16,701 bases of DNA, taken from the NCBI GenBank assembly GCA_026770615.1, contig MU631971.1:24080-40780 (forward strand), read 5' to 3'. Position 1 is the stretch's first letter. Each line of letters opens with the position of its first letter. The notes below the pieces were generated by a model. It was not told the origin of the DNA, ran no database searches, and saw nothing but the letters and a program-made list of their open reading frames with translations. This document shows positions 1-6,972 of this stretch, piece by piece. The stretch is from Pavlovales sp. CCMP2436 (lineage: Eukaryota; Haptophyta; Pavlovophyceae; Pavlovales). The position numbers and the translations under genes were made by a program.

Positions 1-1
1 G

Positions 2-79
2 AAGAAGGAGCCGAAGAAGCCGAGACGTCGAGCGCGAGCGAGTCCACTTGATGGCGGGTTTGGGTTTGGAATGCCATGA
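2..79 (+). CDS. Possible 3' tail of a gene running in from the left edge
   Basis: From base 2 a frame is open to a TGA at 77-79 and would end a protein with a very basic Lys/Pro/Arg tail followed by a Gly/Phe-rich end. The frame starting at base 1 is also open, to a TGA at 49-51, and would give an acidic Glu/Ser tail instead. I cannot choose between them from this little sequence, and both may be chance. No domain is visible. The only support is codon-like GC-rich sequence at the very edge. Confidence 0.15.
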   Translation, partial: KKEPKKPRRRARASPLDGGFGFGMP

Positions 80-116
80 ACTTGTTCGCGCGCATGACGC
101 GAGCAACCGCGCGGAG

Positions 117-264
117 GCGCGGTGGATGAGGTAGTAGATGAAGCGTCCGTGATGGAGGTGGCCGATAGCAGTGCGTACAACAGCTTTGCGACGCAGCCCA
201 TCGGGCTGCCTCGCGAGCGGGCAGCGCGATCCGGCCGTTTCATCTACTACCTCATCCACCGCGC
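117..264. repeat. 26-bp perfect inverted repeat with 96-bp spacer
   Basis: Bases 117-142 are the exact reverse complement of 239-264 (26 of 26). The spacer holds a second small hairpin at 193-209: seven paired bases, GCAGCCC with GGGCTGC, and a 3-base loop. As RNA this would fold into a long stem. It could be a fold-back remnant or a transcribed hairpin. No known family was recognised. Confidence 0.7.
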
Positions 265-518
265 AGCAAGCCGGAGAAGCCCCTCAAGCCCGACGAGGAT
301 CTCTCCGGCCCGCCAAGGACGCCTTGCAAACTTCGGTGCGCGATGTCGTGATGATGTCTGACAATGGCGTACACGTGGAACTGCGGCGTGTTCGGGGGCG
401 GCGCAGCCTACACTTCAGTAATTACAGTTCAGTCGGCGCCGCATCGATCCGCCCCTACATGATCGCCAAGCACAACGGCCCCGGCCTGCACGCCGTTGAT
501 CAGTCTGAGCCGTGCCGT
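265..518. other. GC-rich stretch without a convincing gene
   Basis: A 149-residue frame covers 171-620 on the plus strand, but its second half runs into the reverse-oriented repeat that starts at 519. Its composition (Arg/Ser/Ala) looks incidental. A 32-codon frame starting at the ATG of 364 is about as plausible. I see no motif, signal peptide or repeat that would favour either one. Confidence 0.3.
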
Positions 519-1275
519 CCCATTCACGAATGTACCACTAACTCCGCTAGGCCCCTTCGGGAACCGTGCCTTTCTTATCGCTTCCGAGCGCTGAAAATCG
601 GAAATGTTAGTTACCTTTAGCATGTCGTCGACCCCAAAGGCACACAAGTAATAGAGGCACACGAGGACTCCCACCGTCAAGGAGGGCCCTATTCGACAAC
701 AGCTATCGAGTCATATTGTTAGCGCGCGCACGTCGAAATCCGAATTAGTGGCGCGATTGTGCACTGGGGAAGGGGAAAAGCTTTGGGGTGGACGAGGAGG
801 TAGACATTGTTCGCCCCTGCGGGCTAAGTGTCGATAGTTGAGCTGTCGAATAGAGCCCTCCTGGAAGGTCGGAGCCGACTTGGTGTGCCTCTCGTCTGTG
901 TGCCTTTGGGGTTGACAATATGCTAAAAGTAACTTACATTTCCGATTCTCAGGTCAGCGCTCGGAAGCGGAAAGAAAGTCACGGTTCCCGAAGAGACCCC
1001 GAGGAGTTAGTTGCAGATTCGTGAATGGGGCGCCGCCCCATTCATACCCCCACCCCATTCACGCGAATCTACCACTAAATCTTCGGGGTCCAACCCGGTT
1101 CGTAAGTTGATCCGCTGGATATTCACCGGACTTTTTCGTAATTTTCCCCCGTACTGGCCACTAAATCGGATTTCGACCCGCACGGGCGAGAGAACAATGT
1201 CTACTTATTCGTCCCGGCCACAGCTTTTCCCCTCCTCAGTGCGGAATCGCGCCAAGACTAATATTTAGATTTTGA
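519..1275 (-). mobile_element. Older fold-back/TIR element copy, reverse orientation, split by a nested copy
   Basis: The reverse complement of 519-710 closely matches the arm of the copy at 1435-1725. Shared landmarks are GATAGCTGTTGTCGAATAG, the GTAACTAACATTTCCGATT segment and GTGAATGGG at the centre. The reverse complement of 1179-1275 matches the first ~95 bases of the same arm, starting with a terminal sequence like GGTCRAAATC and running through GGCGCGATTCCGCA and AGACATTGTTC. The two pieces become one continuous arm if 732-1178 is removed. The second arm is not recognisable left of 519, so this copy is truncated there. It has no coding capacity. Confidence 0.65.
732..1178. mobile_element. 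Miniature inverted-repeat element nested in the older copy
   Basis: The ends are inverted repeats: GTCGAAATCCGAATTAGTGG at 732-751 and its diverged complement ending at 1178. The 5-base word CGCAC occurs immediately outside both ends (727-731 and 1179-1183), as a target-site duplication would. Internally it is two long diverged arms meeting at a short palindrome near 1020-1045 (GAATGGGGCGCCGCCCCATTC). About 447 bp long with no coding frame of note, so it is presumably non-autonomous. The superfamily is not assignable from the ends. Confidence 0.65.
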
Positions 1276-1434
1276 CCATATTAACTAACAACGTTACAAG
1301 TTATATTTAATGAAATTTAAGGGGGGTTCTAGCTGGTGGTGTGACAAATATCTTGAATTTAACAGTCTCAGTTGAAAGCTGCAATATAGCTATCATTAAG
1401 GTATCTTAGCGCTTCGACGGCGCAGGCTCCGACG
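1276..1434. other. AT-rich spacer between element copies
   Basis: This spacer is markedly AT-rich (runs such as ATTTAATGAAATTTAA) compared with the flanking elements. I see no gene, RNA motif or repeat in it. Confidence 0.4.
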
Positions 1435-1852
1435 GGTCGAAATCTGTATTAGTGGCGCGATTCCGCATTGGGGAGGGGAAAATTCGGTGGCCGGGTCGAA
1501 GAAGTTGACATCGTTCGCCCCTGCGCGCTAAGTGTCGATAGCTGTTGTCGAATAGAGCCCTCCTCGACGGTCAGAGCCCACTTCGTGTGCCTCTCGTGTG
1601 CCTATGGGTTCGAGAACATACTAAAGGTAACTAACATTTCCGATTCTCAGCGTTCGGAAGCGAAAAAAAAGTCATAGTTCCCGACGGGGTGCACAAAAGT
1701 AAGTTGCGGATTCGTGAATGGGGCGCCGCCCCATTCACGAATCCGCAACTTACTTTTGTGCACTACCTCCGGTTCGTGAGTTACTCAGGAGGATTTTCAC
1801 CTTATTTTTTTGCGATTTCTCCCGGACCAGCCACTAATTCGGATTTCGACCC
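1435..1852. mobile_element. Third copy of the inverted-repeat element, with a perfect central palindrome
   Basis: The ends are GGTCGAAATCTGTATTAGTG on the left and GCCACTAATTCGGATTTCGA(CC) on the right, which are inverted repeats with a few mismatches. The word CGACG lies just outside each end (1430-1434 and 1853-1857), again a candidate 5-bp target duplication. The left arm is the family arm seen in the other copies. The right arm is diverged except for the centre, where 75 bases form a perfect palindrome. About 418 bp, no protein. Confidence 0.65.
1689..1763. repeat. Perfect 75-bp palindrome at the element centre
   Basis: Bases 1689-1725 and 1727-1763 are exact reverse complements (37 of 37) around the single base 1726. 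It begins GTGCACAAAAG and ends CTTTTGTGCAC, with GGGGCGCCGCCCC at the centre. It can extrude as a cruciform or fold as a long RNA hairpin. The absence of a spacer suggests a recent event or an active conversion process, because long perfect palindromes are usually unstable. Confidence 0.9.
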
Positions 1853-1857
1853 CGACG

Positions 1858-2168
1858 TAATATTAGCGGCCCAGCAGTGTTCACTCACAGACTTGATTGA
1901 GCGACGTCAAACACCAGACAGTGAGCAGTCGGTCAGTCCGGGCAACTCTTTGTTAATGATTAGCTTTCTTCCTGACTTCGTGTTTTAAATGCTTTAGAGT
2001 TTAGGAACTTCGTAATATAGTTATGAAACGTCATTAGTTAGCTTTTGGCAGTGAGGACAGCACCTCATGCAGCTCAGGGCATGACCCGTCTCGTAGCTGC
2101 GGCAGACGATGACAAGGCCTGGTATGTACACAGTGCGAGGGAGCCGCGTTTTCACCGTGTAGCTCTGC
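1858..2168. other. Spacer downstream of the 2169-2765 gene
   Basis: AT-richer, with no supported frame. The minus-strand gene that ends at 2169 would place its 3' untranslated region here. I see no certain poly(A) signal. Confidence 0.35.
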
Positions 2169-2765
2169 CTATGACGCCATGGACATTTTGGCTTTGTTGG
2201 TCGACTTGCCGCCCTTCTTCTGCGGCGCGCTGTTCTGCTTGGACGCCGAGTTGGTCTGCCCGTTGGCGACGTCACGTGCAGCCGCGGCGTTGCGCTTGCC
2301 CTCGCGCTGCTGCATGCGCGCGGCCTGCATCTTGTCACCCTGGGCGCTGTGCCGCGAGACCATGCCCTGCACCCTGCCCTTCTGGAACTGCTTGCTGCCC
2401 GCCATGACGTAGTGGGACCCCTGGTGGTGCACGTTGGCGCGCGCGCGCGCGTTGTCAGCCGCATCCTCCTTGTAGGAGAATTGAGCGGCGTTCGCCTTGG
2501 AGTTACCCTTGGCCTGCTGGAAGTCGCGGTTCTGCATCTTCCACTGCTCGCGCTGGAGCCGGAGCGCCGCCATCTTGGCCTCGATTTCGTCGGTGCGCGC
2601 CTCCAGCACCTGCTGCATGAGCGTCTTGCCCATGTCGGGCGTCTCCTCCTCCTGCTCCATCAGCACCGTGGTTGTCACCCCGCGCTGCGCCAACCGGGCG
2701 CGGAGCCGGTTGCGTGCGACCCCGAGCCGGCCGTCGTCGTTGCGCGATGCCATCATGGCGCCCAC
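2169..2765 (-). CDS. Basic, Gln/Ala/Lys-rich coiled-coil protein, 198 aa, unknown
   Basis: This is the cleanest open frame in the left third of the window. It starts MGAMMASRNDDGRLG; a second Met-Met lies at residues 4-5, so the true start could be MASRNDD. Residues ~35-50 are acidic (MEQEEETPDMGK). Residues ~45-85 are heptad-like and should form a coiled coil (VLEARTDEIEAKMAALRLQR). The second half is low-complexity, rich in Gln, Ala, Asn and Lys, and ends in a basic tail (QKKGGKSTNKAK). There are no membrane segments, signal peptide or enzyme motif. Third-position GC is high, like the gene at 15183. A long plus-strand frame over the same bases is very Leu/Val/Arg-rich and looks like its antisense shadow. 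I do not recognise the family. Nucleic-acid or cytoskeletal binding would fit the composition but is only a guess. Confidence 0.6.
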   Translation of the reverse strand: MGAMMASRNDDGRLGVARNRLRARLAQRGVTTTVLMEQEEETPDMGKTLMQQVLEARTDEIEAKMAALRLQREQWKMQNRDFQQAKGNSKANAAQFSYKEDAADNARARANVHHQGSHYVMAGSKQFQKGRVQGMVSRHSAQGDKMQAARMQQREGKRNAAAARDVANGQTNSASKQNSAPQKKGGKSTNKAKMSMAS

Positions 2766-2990
2766 CTGCCCTTGGACTGGCTGCGCGCGCGCCTCCTCAC
2801 GCCCCTCGCCTTGCTGAGCACGCCCGTGGGCTGGTCAGCGCACGCGCCCTCCTTTCACTTCCTCTTCTCGCCCACGGTCAGCACGCGTCTCCCTTGTCGC
2901 ACGTCAGTCTCCTCGACGAAGATTGTTGAATCAAGTTTTAATTTCACTTCGAGGTCTGGAGCGGTGATCGACTGATGAAGGTGAGTGAAG
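2766..2990. promoter_or_regulatory. Upstream region of the 2169-2765 gene
   Basis: GC-rich and C/T-rich near the gene start, becoming mixed by 2940. If the gene is real, its promoter and 5' leader should be here. No TATA-like or other recognisable element stands out. Confidence 0.25.
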
Positions 2991-3032
2991 TGGGTTCACT
3001 GCACACAGTGAACTTGTCGCGCAGTGAACCCA
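2991..3032. repeat. 12-bp perfect stem with a competing inner hairpin
   Basis: TGGGTTCACTGC (2991-3002) pairs exactly with GCAGTGAACCCA (3021-3032). Within it, GTTCACTG (2994-3001) also pairs exactly with CAGTGAAC (3006-3013). The left arm can therefore pair with either of two downstream copies, giving two mutually exclusive hairpins. Its function is unknown. Confidence 0.75.
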
Positions 3033-3379
3033 TCTTCAGTCGTTCGCCGGATTGCTGCTTAGGGGGGCTGAGCGCCTCCTCCCACTGAGCTATATCATGA
3101 ACGCCACCACCCTAACACCTACGTCTACGGCGCTGGCGGGTTAGATGAAGGGGCAACTTGTGTGGCTGGACTCTCATTAGTAACAGGCGTCGTGACGATT
3201 AATTATTAGTGTGTAATACGATCGAGTAGATCTGACACTGAGTTGCTTGTAAGTAAATTCAAATAACGGTGCCCATCAAAACTAGAAAAACTAAACTGGA
3301 ACACACTAACTAACAGCCATTTTTTGAACTGAGTGTTTCCAAACTGGATTGGTTTTTACATATGGATCTAGTTTGGCGA
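3033..3379. other. AT-rich spacer with a tRNA-like A-box word
   Basis: No gene is seen. On the minus strand, 3092-3081 reads TAGCTCAGTGGG, which fits the A-box consensus of RNA polymerase III genes. A weak B-box-like word, GGTTCACTGC, lies ~80 bases downstream in the hairpin at 2991-3032. The spacing is too long for a normal tRNA and I cannot fold a cloverleaf. Several CTAGTTTGG/CCAAACTGG words lie at 3280-3420. Confidence 0.3.
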
Positions 3380-3823
3380 TTAGCTCGAAGCGTTTTGCTT
3401 TACGGATTCTAGTTTGGGAGTCAGTATCCTCTCTCCAAATAGCGTACGCTTAGTGCTCTTTTTAAATTGAGCGCGGACGAGCGCGGACCTAGGCACGCCA
3501 GCAGATTTGAACGGGTAGCCAGGACGGACGTACGCATGCGGGTCTTCCTCGTCCTCGCGCTCGTCGTCGCGGCTCAGTGCACGAAGGGCAGCGTAAGCCT
3601 GGACTACATAAACCGCGCGCTCCTCGCGCACGGCTTGCTCCTCGTCAAGCGGGCGCGCGTGCTCGTGCGTTGGAGGCGCGTAAACGCTGTCGACCCCGCG
3701 GCTGGCCGCGCATGCCCGGATGGCCGCGCTGGCTCCGCATGCCCGGATGGCCGCACGGTCCGCTCTATCCTCGCGCGTCATAATCCTCGCCAAGCGGGCC
3801 CGCACGAGGCGTCGACGCGCCAT
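3380..3823 (-). CDS. Alternative minus-strand ORF, 147 aa, unknown
   Basis: This open frame starts MARRRLVRARLARIM and ends GERILTPKLESVKQNASS. It stays open into the AT-rich spacer and has a natural-looking C-terminus with a charged centre (RDDEREDEEDP). However, it overlaps the plus-strand signal-peptide-like frame on aligned codons, and only one of the two can be real. By my hand count its third-position GC over the last ~80 codons is about 60 percent, clearly lower than the plus strand. I therefore favour the plus strand and keep this as the alternative. Confidence 0.25.
   Translation of the reverse strand: MARRRLVRARLARIMTREDRADRAAIRACGASAAIRACAASRGVDSVYAPPTHEHARPLDEEQAVREERAVYVVQAYAALRALSRDDEREDEEDPHAYVRPGYPFKSAGVPRSALVRAQFKKSTKRTLFGERILTPKLESVKQNASS
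3710..3754. repeat. 27-bp tandem repeat
   Basis: GCATGCCCGGATGGCCGC occurs at 3710-3727 and again at 3737-3754, a period of 27 bases (9 codons) inside the 3536-4447 gene. The period keeps the reading frame. Confidence 0.7.
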
Positions 3824-3920
3824 CCACGATGCCGAGCAGTCCTCGCTCTTTGCGCTCAGCCCGCAACTCGTTCAGCAGGTGAAGGCTTATTGGCGCGATG
3901 CAACCAGCTGCGTCGACTCA

Positions 3921-4153
3921 GAGCTGGCGCAGCATGCTGCGGTGAGGCTCGCAAAGCGTGCTGCGGCGAGGCTCGGCAGCTGCTCACATCGCTTCTCAGA
4001 GGGTGTGTGGAGGCCAGCCCCGACGACGGGCTTCACGCTCAGCGGGCTGCACGTGCTGTGGAGAGGCTCGCCATCCGGGCTGCAGAGCTGGCGCAGCATG
4101 CTTCAGCGAGGCTCGCAAAGCGGGCTGCGGCGAGGCTCGGGCAGCTGCTCACA
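3921..4153. repeat. Two copies of an Ala/Arg helical coding repeat, 164 bp apart
   Basis: GAGCTGGCGCAGCATGCT begins at 3921 and again at 4085. The similarity continues for about 68 bases through GCGGCGAGGCTCGG and CAGCTGCTCACA. The offset is 164 bp, one base short of 165 (55 codons), because copy 1 lacks one G at 3975-3976. Each copy encodes ELAQHAxxRLAKRAAARLG. Confidence 0.8.
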
Positions 4154-4426
4154 ACGCAAGGTCGGCGGCTTGCACGCCGAGTTGGGAGAGACGTCCAGAT
4201 TCGATTCGCGCAGATCTACGAGTGCTGAGCGTGAGGTCGCCGTCCGTCTCGGTCAACTGTCACTGGCTGCACCGCGTCGCTGAGCCGCGGCGTTGCTGCG
4301 GCAGACCATCGCGCGGCCGAGCTGCTCCGCGACCTTCAGAAGGAGCTCAAGTCGGTCAACCCCATCGTCCAGGACTTGCTTTCCGCAGTGGCAACCACGT
4401 GCGTCGCCTTCCCCCTCGACGAGGAA

Positions 4427-4798
4427 CATCGTACAACCGGGGAGTAGTTACATTCGGCATTTTATTCCGTTAATGGGTTACACGTACGTTCACAATCTGC
4501 TGCCTAAACAAAAGAATTTAAGCGCCGCAGGCCGGGGGTGCGGGGGCTGGCCCCTGCCAGAGGCTATTTTATTCCGTTAATGGGTTGCACGCACGTTCAG
4601 AATCTGCTGCCCACATAAAAGAATATAAGCGCTGAAGGCCGGAGGTGCGGTGGCCTCGTCTAGAGGCCTACTTTATTCCGTTCAAGGGTTAAACGCACGT
4701 TCAGAATCTGCTGCCTACACAATTTGTGTGTGTAATTATGGTATGGAGCAGCAGCAATACATCACTATTAATGCATCGTACAACCGGGGAGTAGTTAC
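4427..4798. repeat. 25-bp exact direct repeat bracketing a 322-bp block
   Basis: CATCGTACAACCGGGGAGTA(GTTAC) at 4427-4451 recurs exactly at 4774-4798, and similarity continues weakly afterwards (ATTCGGCAT versus GTTAGGCAT). The first copy overlaps the end of the 3536-4447 gene, including its TAG stop. The block between holds the ~105-bp tandem array. It looks like either a duplication that formed when the array was inserted or an unequal duplication. Confidence 0.75.
4461..4721. repeat. Tandem array, ~105-bp unit, 2.5 copies
   Basis: Units begin TTTATTCCGT at 4461, 4568 and 4672, giving periods of 107 and 104. Each carries GGGTTxxACGxACGTTCAxA(ATCTGCTGCC) and, in the two full units, AAAAGAATxTAAGCGC followed by a GC-rich GGCCGGxGGTGCGG tail. 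The third unit is cut after CTGCCTACACAA. No protein is supported here. Confidence 0.75.
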
Positions 4799-4883
4799 GT
4801 TAGGCATATTCCGCCGCCTCCTTTTCAGGCTCAGGCCTAATCAGAGGCTGTTTAAAATCACCTCCTCCATGGATCACGAAATA

Positions 4884-4965
4884 CCGGGGTGTGTACGCAA
4901 GACATGATCGGGGTGTCTACACTTCCGGGGTGTGCACGCAAGACCCAAGCGGGGTGTTTACACTT
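4884..4965. repeat. Two 41-bp tandem repeats made of half-units
   Basis: CCGGGGTGTGTACGCAAGAC starts at 4884 and a near copy (CCGGGGTGTGCACGCAAGAC) starts at 4925. Each 41-base unit also contains a second CGGGGTGTxTACACTT half, so the array is four CGGGGTGT words spaced about 20 bases apart. The role is unknown. Confidence 0.75.
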
Positions 4966-5159
4966 GCAACTGGATCGCTAGTGTAAGTTTAAGAATTGTT
5001 GGTACCGCTGGGCCGCCGCCGCCGCCCCCGCGAATTAAAGGTATAATATTTATAATGACGTGCACTAATGCACAGCTCGCCTAACCGCCGAGGGCGGTAA
5101 TTTCCAAACCCCTGGTCTAGTCCCAGGCGGCAGGGTGACTCAATAATCCTCCACTTATC
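4966..5159. other. Probable 3' end region of the minus-strand retrotransposon
   Basis: No gene. It holds a GCC-repeat run near 5013-5030, AT-rich sequence at 5035-5060 and a small hairpin, ACCGCC-GAG-GGCGGT, near 5085-5099. The retrotransposon's last stop is at 5160-5162 on the minus strand, so its 3' untranslated region should lie here. I cannot see a poly(A)-like tail or a target-site duplication, so the 3' boundary is undefined. Confidence 0.35.
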
Positions 5160-5993
5160 TTAAAAAACTCTCTCCTCACCTAAGGTGGATATGGTTGTTG
5201 GTGGTTGTCTGTCGAGGGTGAGTGGTTTGGTTGCTCGGAAGTGTGATCCGAAGTCGGTGTGTATGACGCGTGTGGGGATTTGTTCCGTGCCTATTGGTCT
5301 GGGTGTGTTTAGCAGTGTGATTAGGGAGTATAGGTGTAGTCTCTTAATGTCCGGTAGTGGTGGTAGTGCCCATTGGCAGCTTCCGACTGGTGGCAGAAGG
5401 TTGGCTGGGTGTAATATGGCAGGGTGTGGGTCCGCGCAGTGTGCTAGTAGTGTTTGGCAGACTTTGTTTCCTGTTGTCAAGTGATGCGCTATTGCTATGA
5501 CGATGCGTAGGACGGTGACTATGCTGTAGAACATTTTGCTGTTTATTCAGGCTTTTTCCTTTTTCTGGTGGTCCATCGACCACGTGCACGTGGTGTCGAT
5601 ATCTCCGTAGGGGTCTGTTGGGTGTTTAGCCGGCCGTCTGAGTTCCAGGTAGTTTTGGACGGTCACCGGTAGCGAGCGGGCGTGGGCTATGGCTTGGCTG
5701 CGAAGGGTCGCTGCCGCTTGTGGGTGGTCCGCGCCGTGGCCGTTTATTCCTAGGGCGGCGTATAGAAAGCAATTCCCGTCGCGGCAGACGTCCATGTCCT
5801 CAAGGTTTACAGTCTTGTAGAGTTGTTGGAGCGCTTGTGCCCTCGCTGGTGTCCACGAAATTGTTGTGAAGCTCCTGCTTTTCTTGGTCGCCTTGGCTGT
5901 CGAAAGTTCCTCTCGGGTGCGTTTGCGTTGGAGTGGGTTGTTGTTGGTTGGTGTGTGTAAGTTTCTAGTTAAGCGTCCGTCCCCGAGAGGATC
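5160..5993 (-). pseudogene. OTU-like cysteine protease domain at the retrotransposon C-terminus
   Basis: One minus-strand frame runs from 5993 to a TAA at 5162-5160, about 277 codons, broken only by a TGA at 5549-5547. It begins with a basic stretch (QRKRTREELSTAKATKKSRS). Then comes LYKTVNLEDMDVCRDGNCFLY, in which DGNC fits the OTU active-site Asp-x-x-Cys box. After the TGA, MFYSIVTVLRIVIAIAHH looks like the OTU core strand and VIHTDFGSHFRATKP fits the His box near the C-terminal end. Catalytic Cys and His are therefore both present, on opposite sides of the stop. OTU enzymes cut ubiquitin-type or polyprotein bonds. In this setting it may process the element's own polyprotein or counter host ubiquitin; that is inference. 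Frameshifts separate it from the zinc-motif frame. Confidence 0.7.
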
Positions 5994-6579
5994 TCACTGG
6001 ATTTAAGCGTTGGAAAACACTCAGATCCAGGGATCCACCCCGAGCACACGGGTATCGTCCCCACCGCTGATCAGTTCAGACACACAACGATCGACGACTG
6101 ACGAAAAGGGGTTGCCTTTCGTTGGTTTGTTGAGTGCAGGCCTCTTGGGGGGGTTATTTTCCGGGGTGGGGTTTTCCTGGGCTGCTCATTTGGCACTGGG
6201 TGCGGGCCGCCTCTTGTGGGAATTTTCCCCTGTGGTGGGGTTCCTCTGGGCTGCTCGTTTAGTCGCTCTCTTGTGTGTATTTCTGGCAGTTGTGCGTGTC
6301 TTCCGTTGGAGTTTGTGTAGCTTGGCATAGAAGGCTTTGACATCGTGTGTGTCTGCTAGGTTCCTCGTGTTGTCCTGTCGTGGATGGCCTGGTGGTATCG
6401 GCGGGTGTCTTTCTCCTTCGCTATCGCTATCTGTTCCTTATGTGTCTTCCTGGTTGGTGATAGGCGCGACCCCCGTGACGAGCTTGGTGCGTTCGTCGAC
6501 TAGGGCGGAGGTGGCTGCTAGGAGTATCCCTTGGATGGAGCCTGTCTTGTACTCAAAGCCCTTGTTCCGTTTTTGGCAT
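5994..6579 (-). pseudogene. Lys/Pro-rich linker of the retrotransposon polyprotein, frameshifted
   Basis: This stretch links the zinc motif to the OTU domain but is readable only in pieces. One frame gives NECQKRNKGFEYKTGSIQG and LLAATSALVDERTKLVTGVA, ending near 6438. Another gives AFYAKLHKLQRKTRTTARN, then Arg/Lys/Pro-rich sequence down to ~6070. The composition suggests nucleic-acid binding. No catalytic motif was seen. The C/A-rich coding composition continues through it, supporting one element rather than two. Confidence 0.45.
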
Positions 6580-6972
6580 TCATTCCCGGACTCGATCACG
6601 GGTCTGTAGCAAGACGCTTCCGGCGTGGGCATCGGGGTGGCTGAGCGCCAAATTTGCGATGTCGTCTAGTTCCGGAGTGGATGCGAGGCCACGGAGTTTA
6701 TGCGCGATGGCGTCTCGGCGTTGGTTTCGTTGTTCAGCGGTTGACGGGCAGGTGATCATGATGTGTTCTACTGAGTCTGTTCCGTCTTCTGGATGCAGGC
6801 CTTCCTTGAGGCAGAAGGGGCACTTGTTTCTGAGTTTGGGTCCTCCTTCGAAGAGGGTCACGTCTAGGAGTTGGGGCTCGTCCCTTGTCCGTTCAGTGTT
6901 GAAGTTTAGGGTGCTTGTCATGCATCGAATGTATGTGCGTTGTGTGGCCTCTGAGCTTGCACCGCAGGGTGG
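6580..6972 (-). pseudogene. Zinc-binding motif downstream of RNase H (zf-RVT-like)
   Basis: The frame ending at a TGA at 6582-6580 contains KCPFCLKEG, then about 14 residues later VEHIMITCPSTAEQR, that is C-x2-C...H-x4-C. This matches the zinc-binding region commonly found downstream of RT in non-LTR retrotransposons. It is in the same frame as the RNase H end, separated from it by a TGA at 6975-6973 that sits between WAEESTASL and PPCGASSEATQR. The motif resembles the Cys-His knuckle that precedes restriction-like endonucleases in some clades, but I see no following endonuclease residues. The words CPSTAE recur in the plus-strand fragment at 10206. Confidence 0.65.

Larger units (their letters stand above)
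3536..4447 (+). pseudogene. Broken or multi-exon gene: signal-peptide-like start, Ala/Arg/Leu helical repeats, helical C-terminus
   Basis: Three plus-strand segments look coding, with high third-position GC. (1) From the ATG at 3536 a frame opens MRVFLVLALVVAAQCTKGS, which resembles a signal peptide. (2) About 3798-3975, in another frame, reads IHDAEQSSLFALSPQLVQQV, then LAQHAAVRLAKRAAARLG. (3) From 3977 the first frame resumes (QLLTSLLRGCVEASPDDG) through a second repeat, LAQHASARLAKRAAARLG, to a TGA at 4226. After a second TGA at 4232 the same frame gives AAELLRDLQKELKSVNPI and ends at a TAG at 4445-4447. The switch at 3975 fits one missing G: repeat 1 has CTCGGCAGC where repeat 2 has CTCGGGCAGC. 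Introns may explain the other joins. No family is recognised. Most of the product would be amphipathic helix. Confidence 0.4.

Noticed and set aside
1625..1655. Possible tiny intron (GTAACTAAC...TTCTCAG) conserved in three element copies
   Set aside because: It would be only ~24 bases, far below normal intron length, and no coding frame flanks it. Conservation is explained by shared element ancestry.
2349..2975. 208-residue plus-strand frame opposite the 2169-2765 gene
   Set aside because: Leu/His/Arg-rich composition typical of antisense of a GC-rich coding strand. The minus-strand frame has heptads, a sensible start and a basic tail.
3003..3092. tRNA gene on the minus strand
   Set aside because: The A-box word fits, but the B-box is imperfect, box spacing is ~80 bases and no cloverleaf could be drawn.
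6010..6330. Hydrophobic plus-strand frame resembling a membrane protein
   Set aside because: Lies antisense to the C/A-rich coding strand of the retrotransposon; GT-rich antisense naturally yields Leu/Val/Phe/Trp-rich frames.
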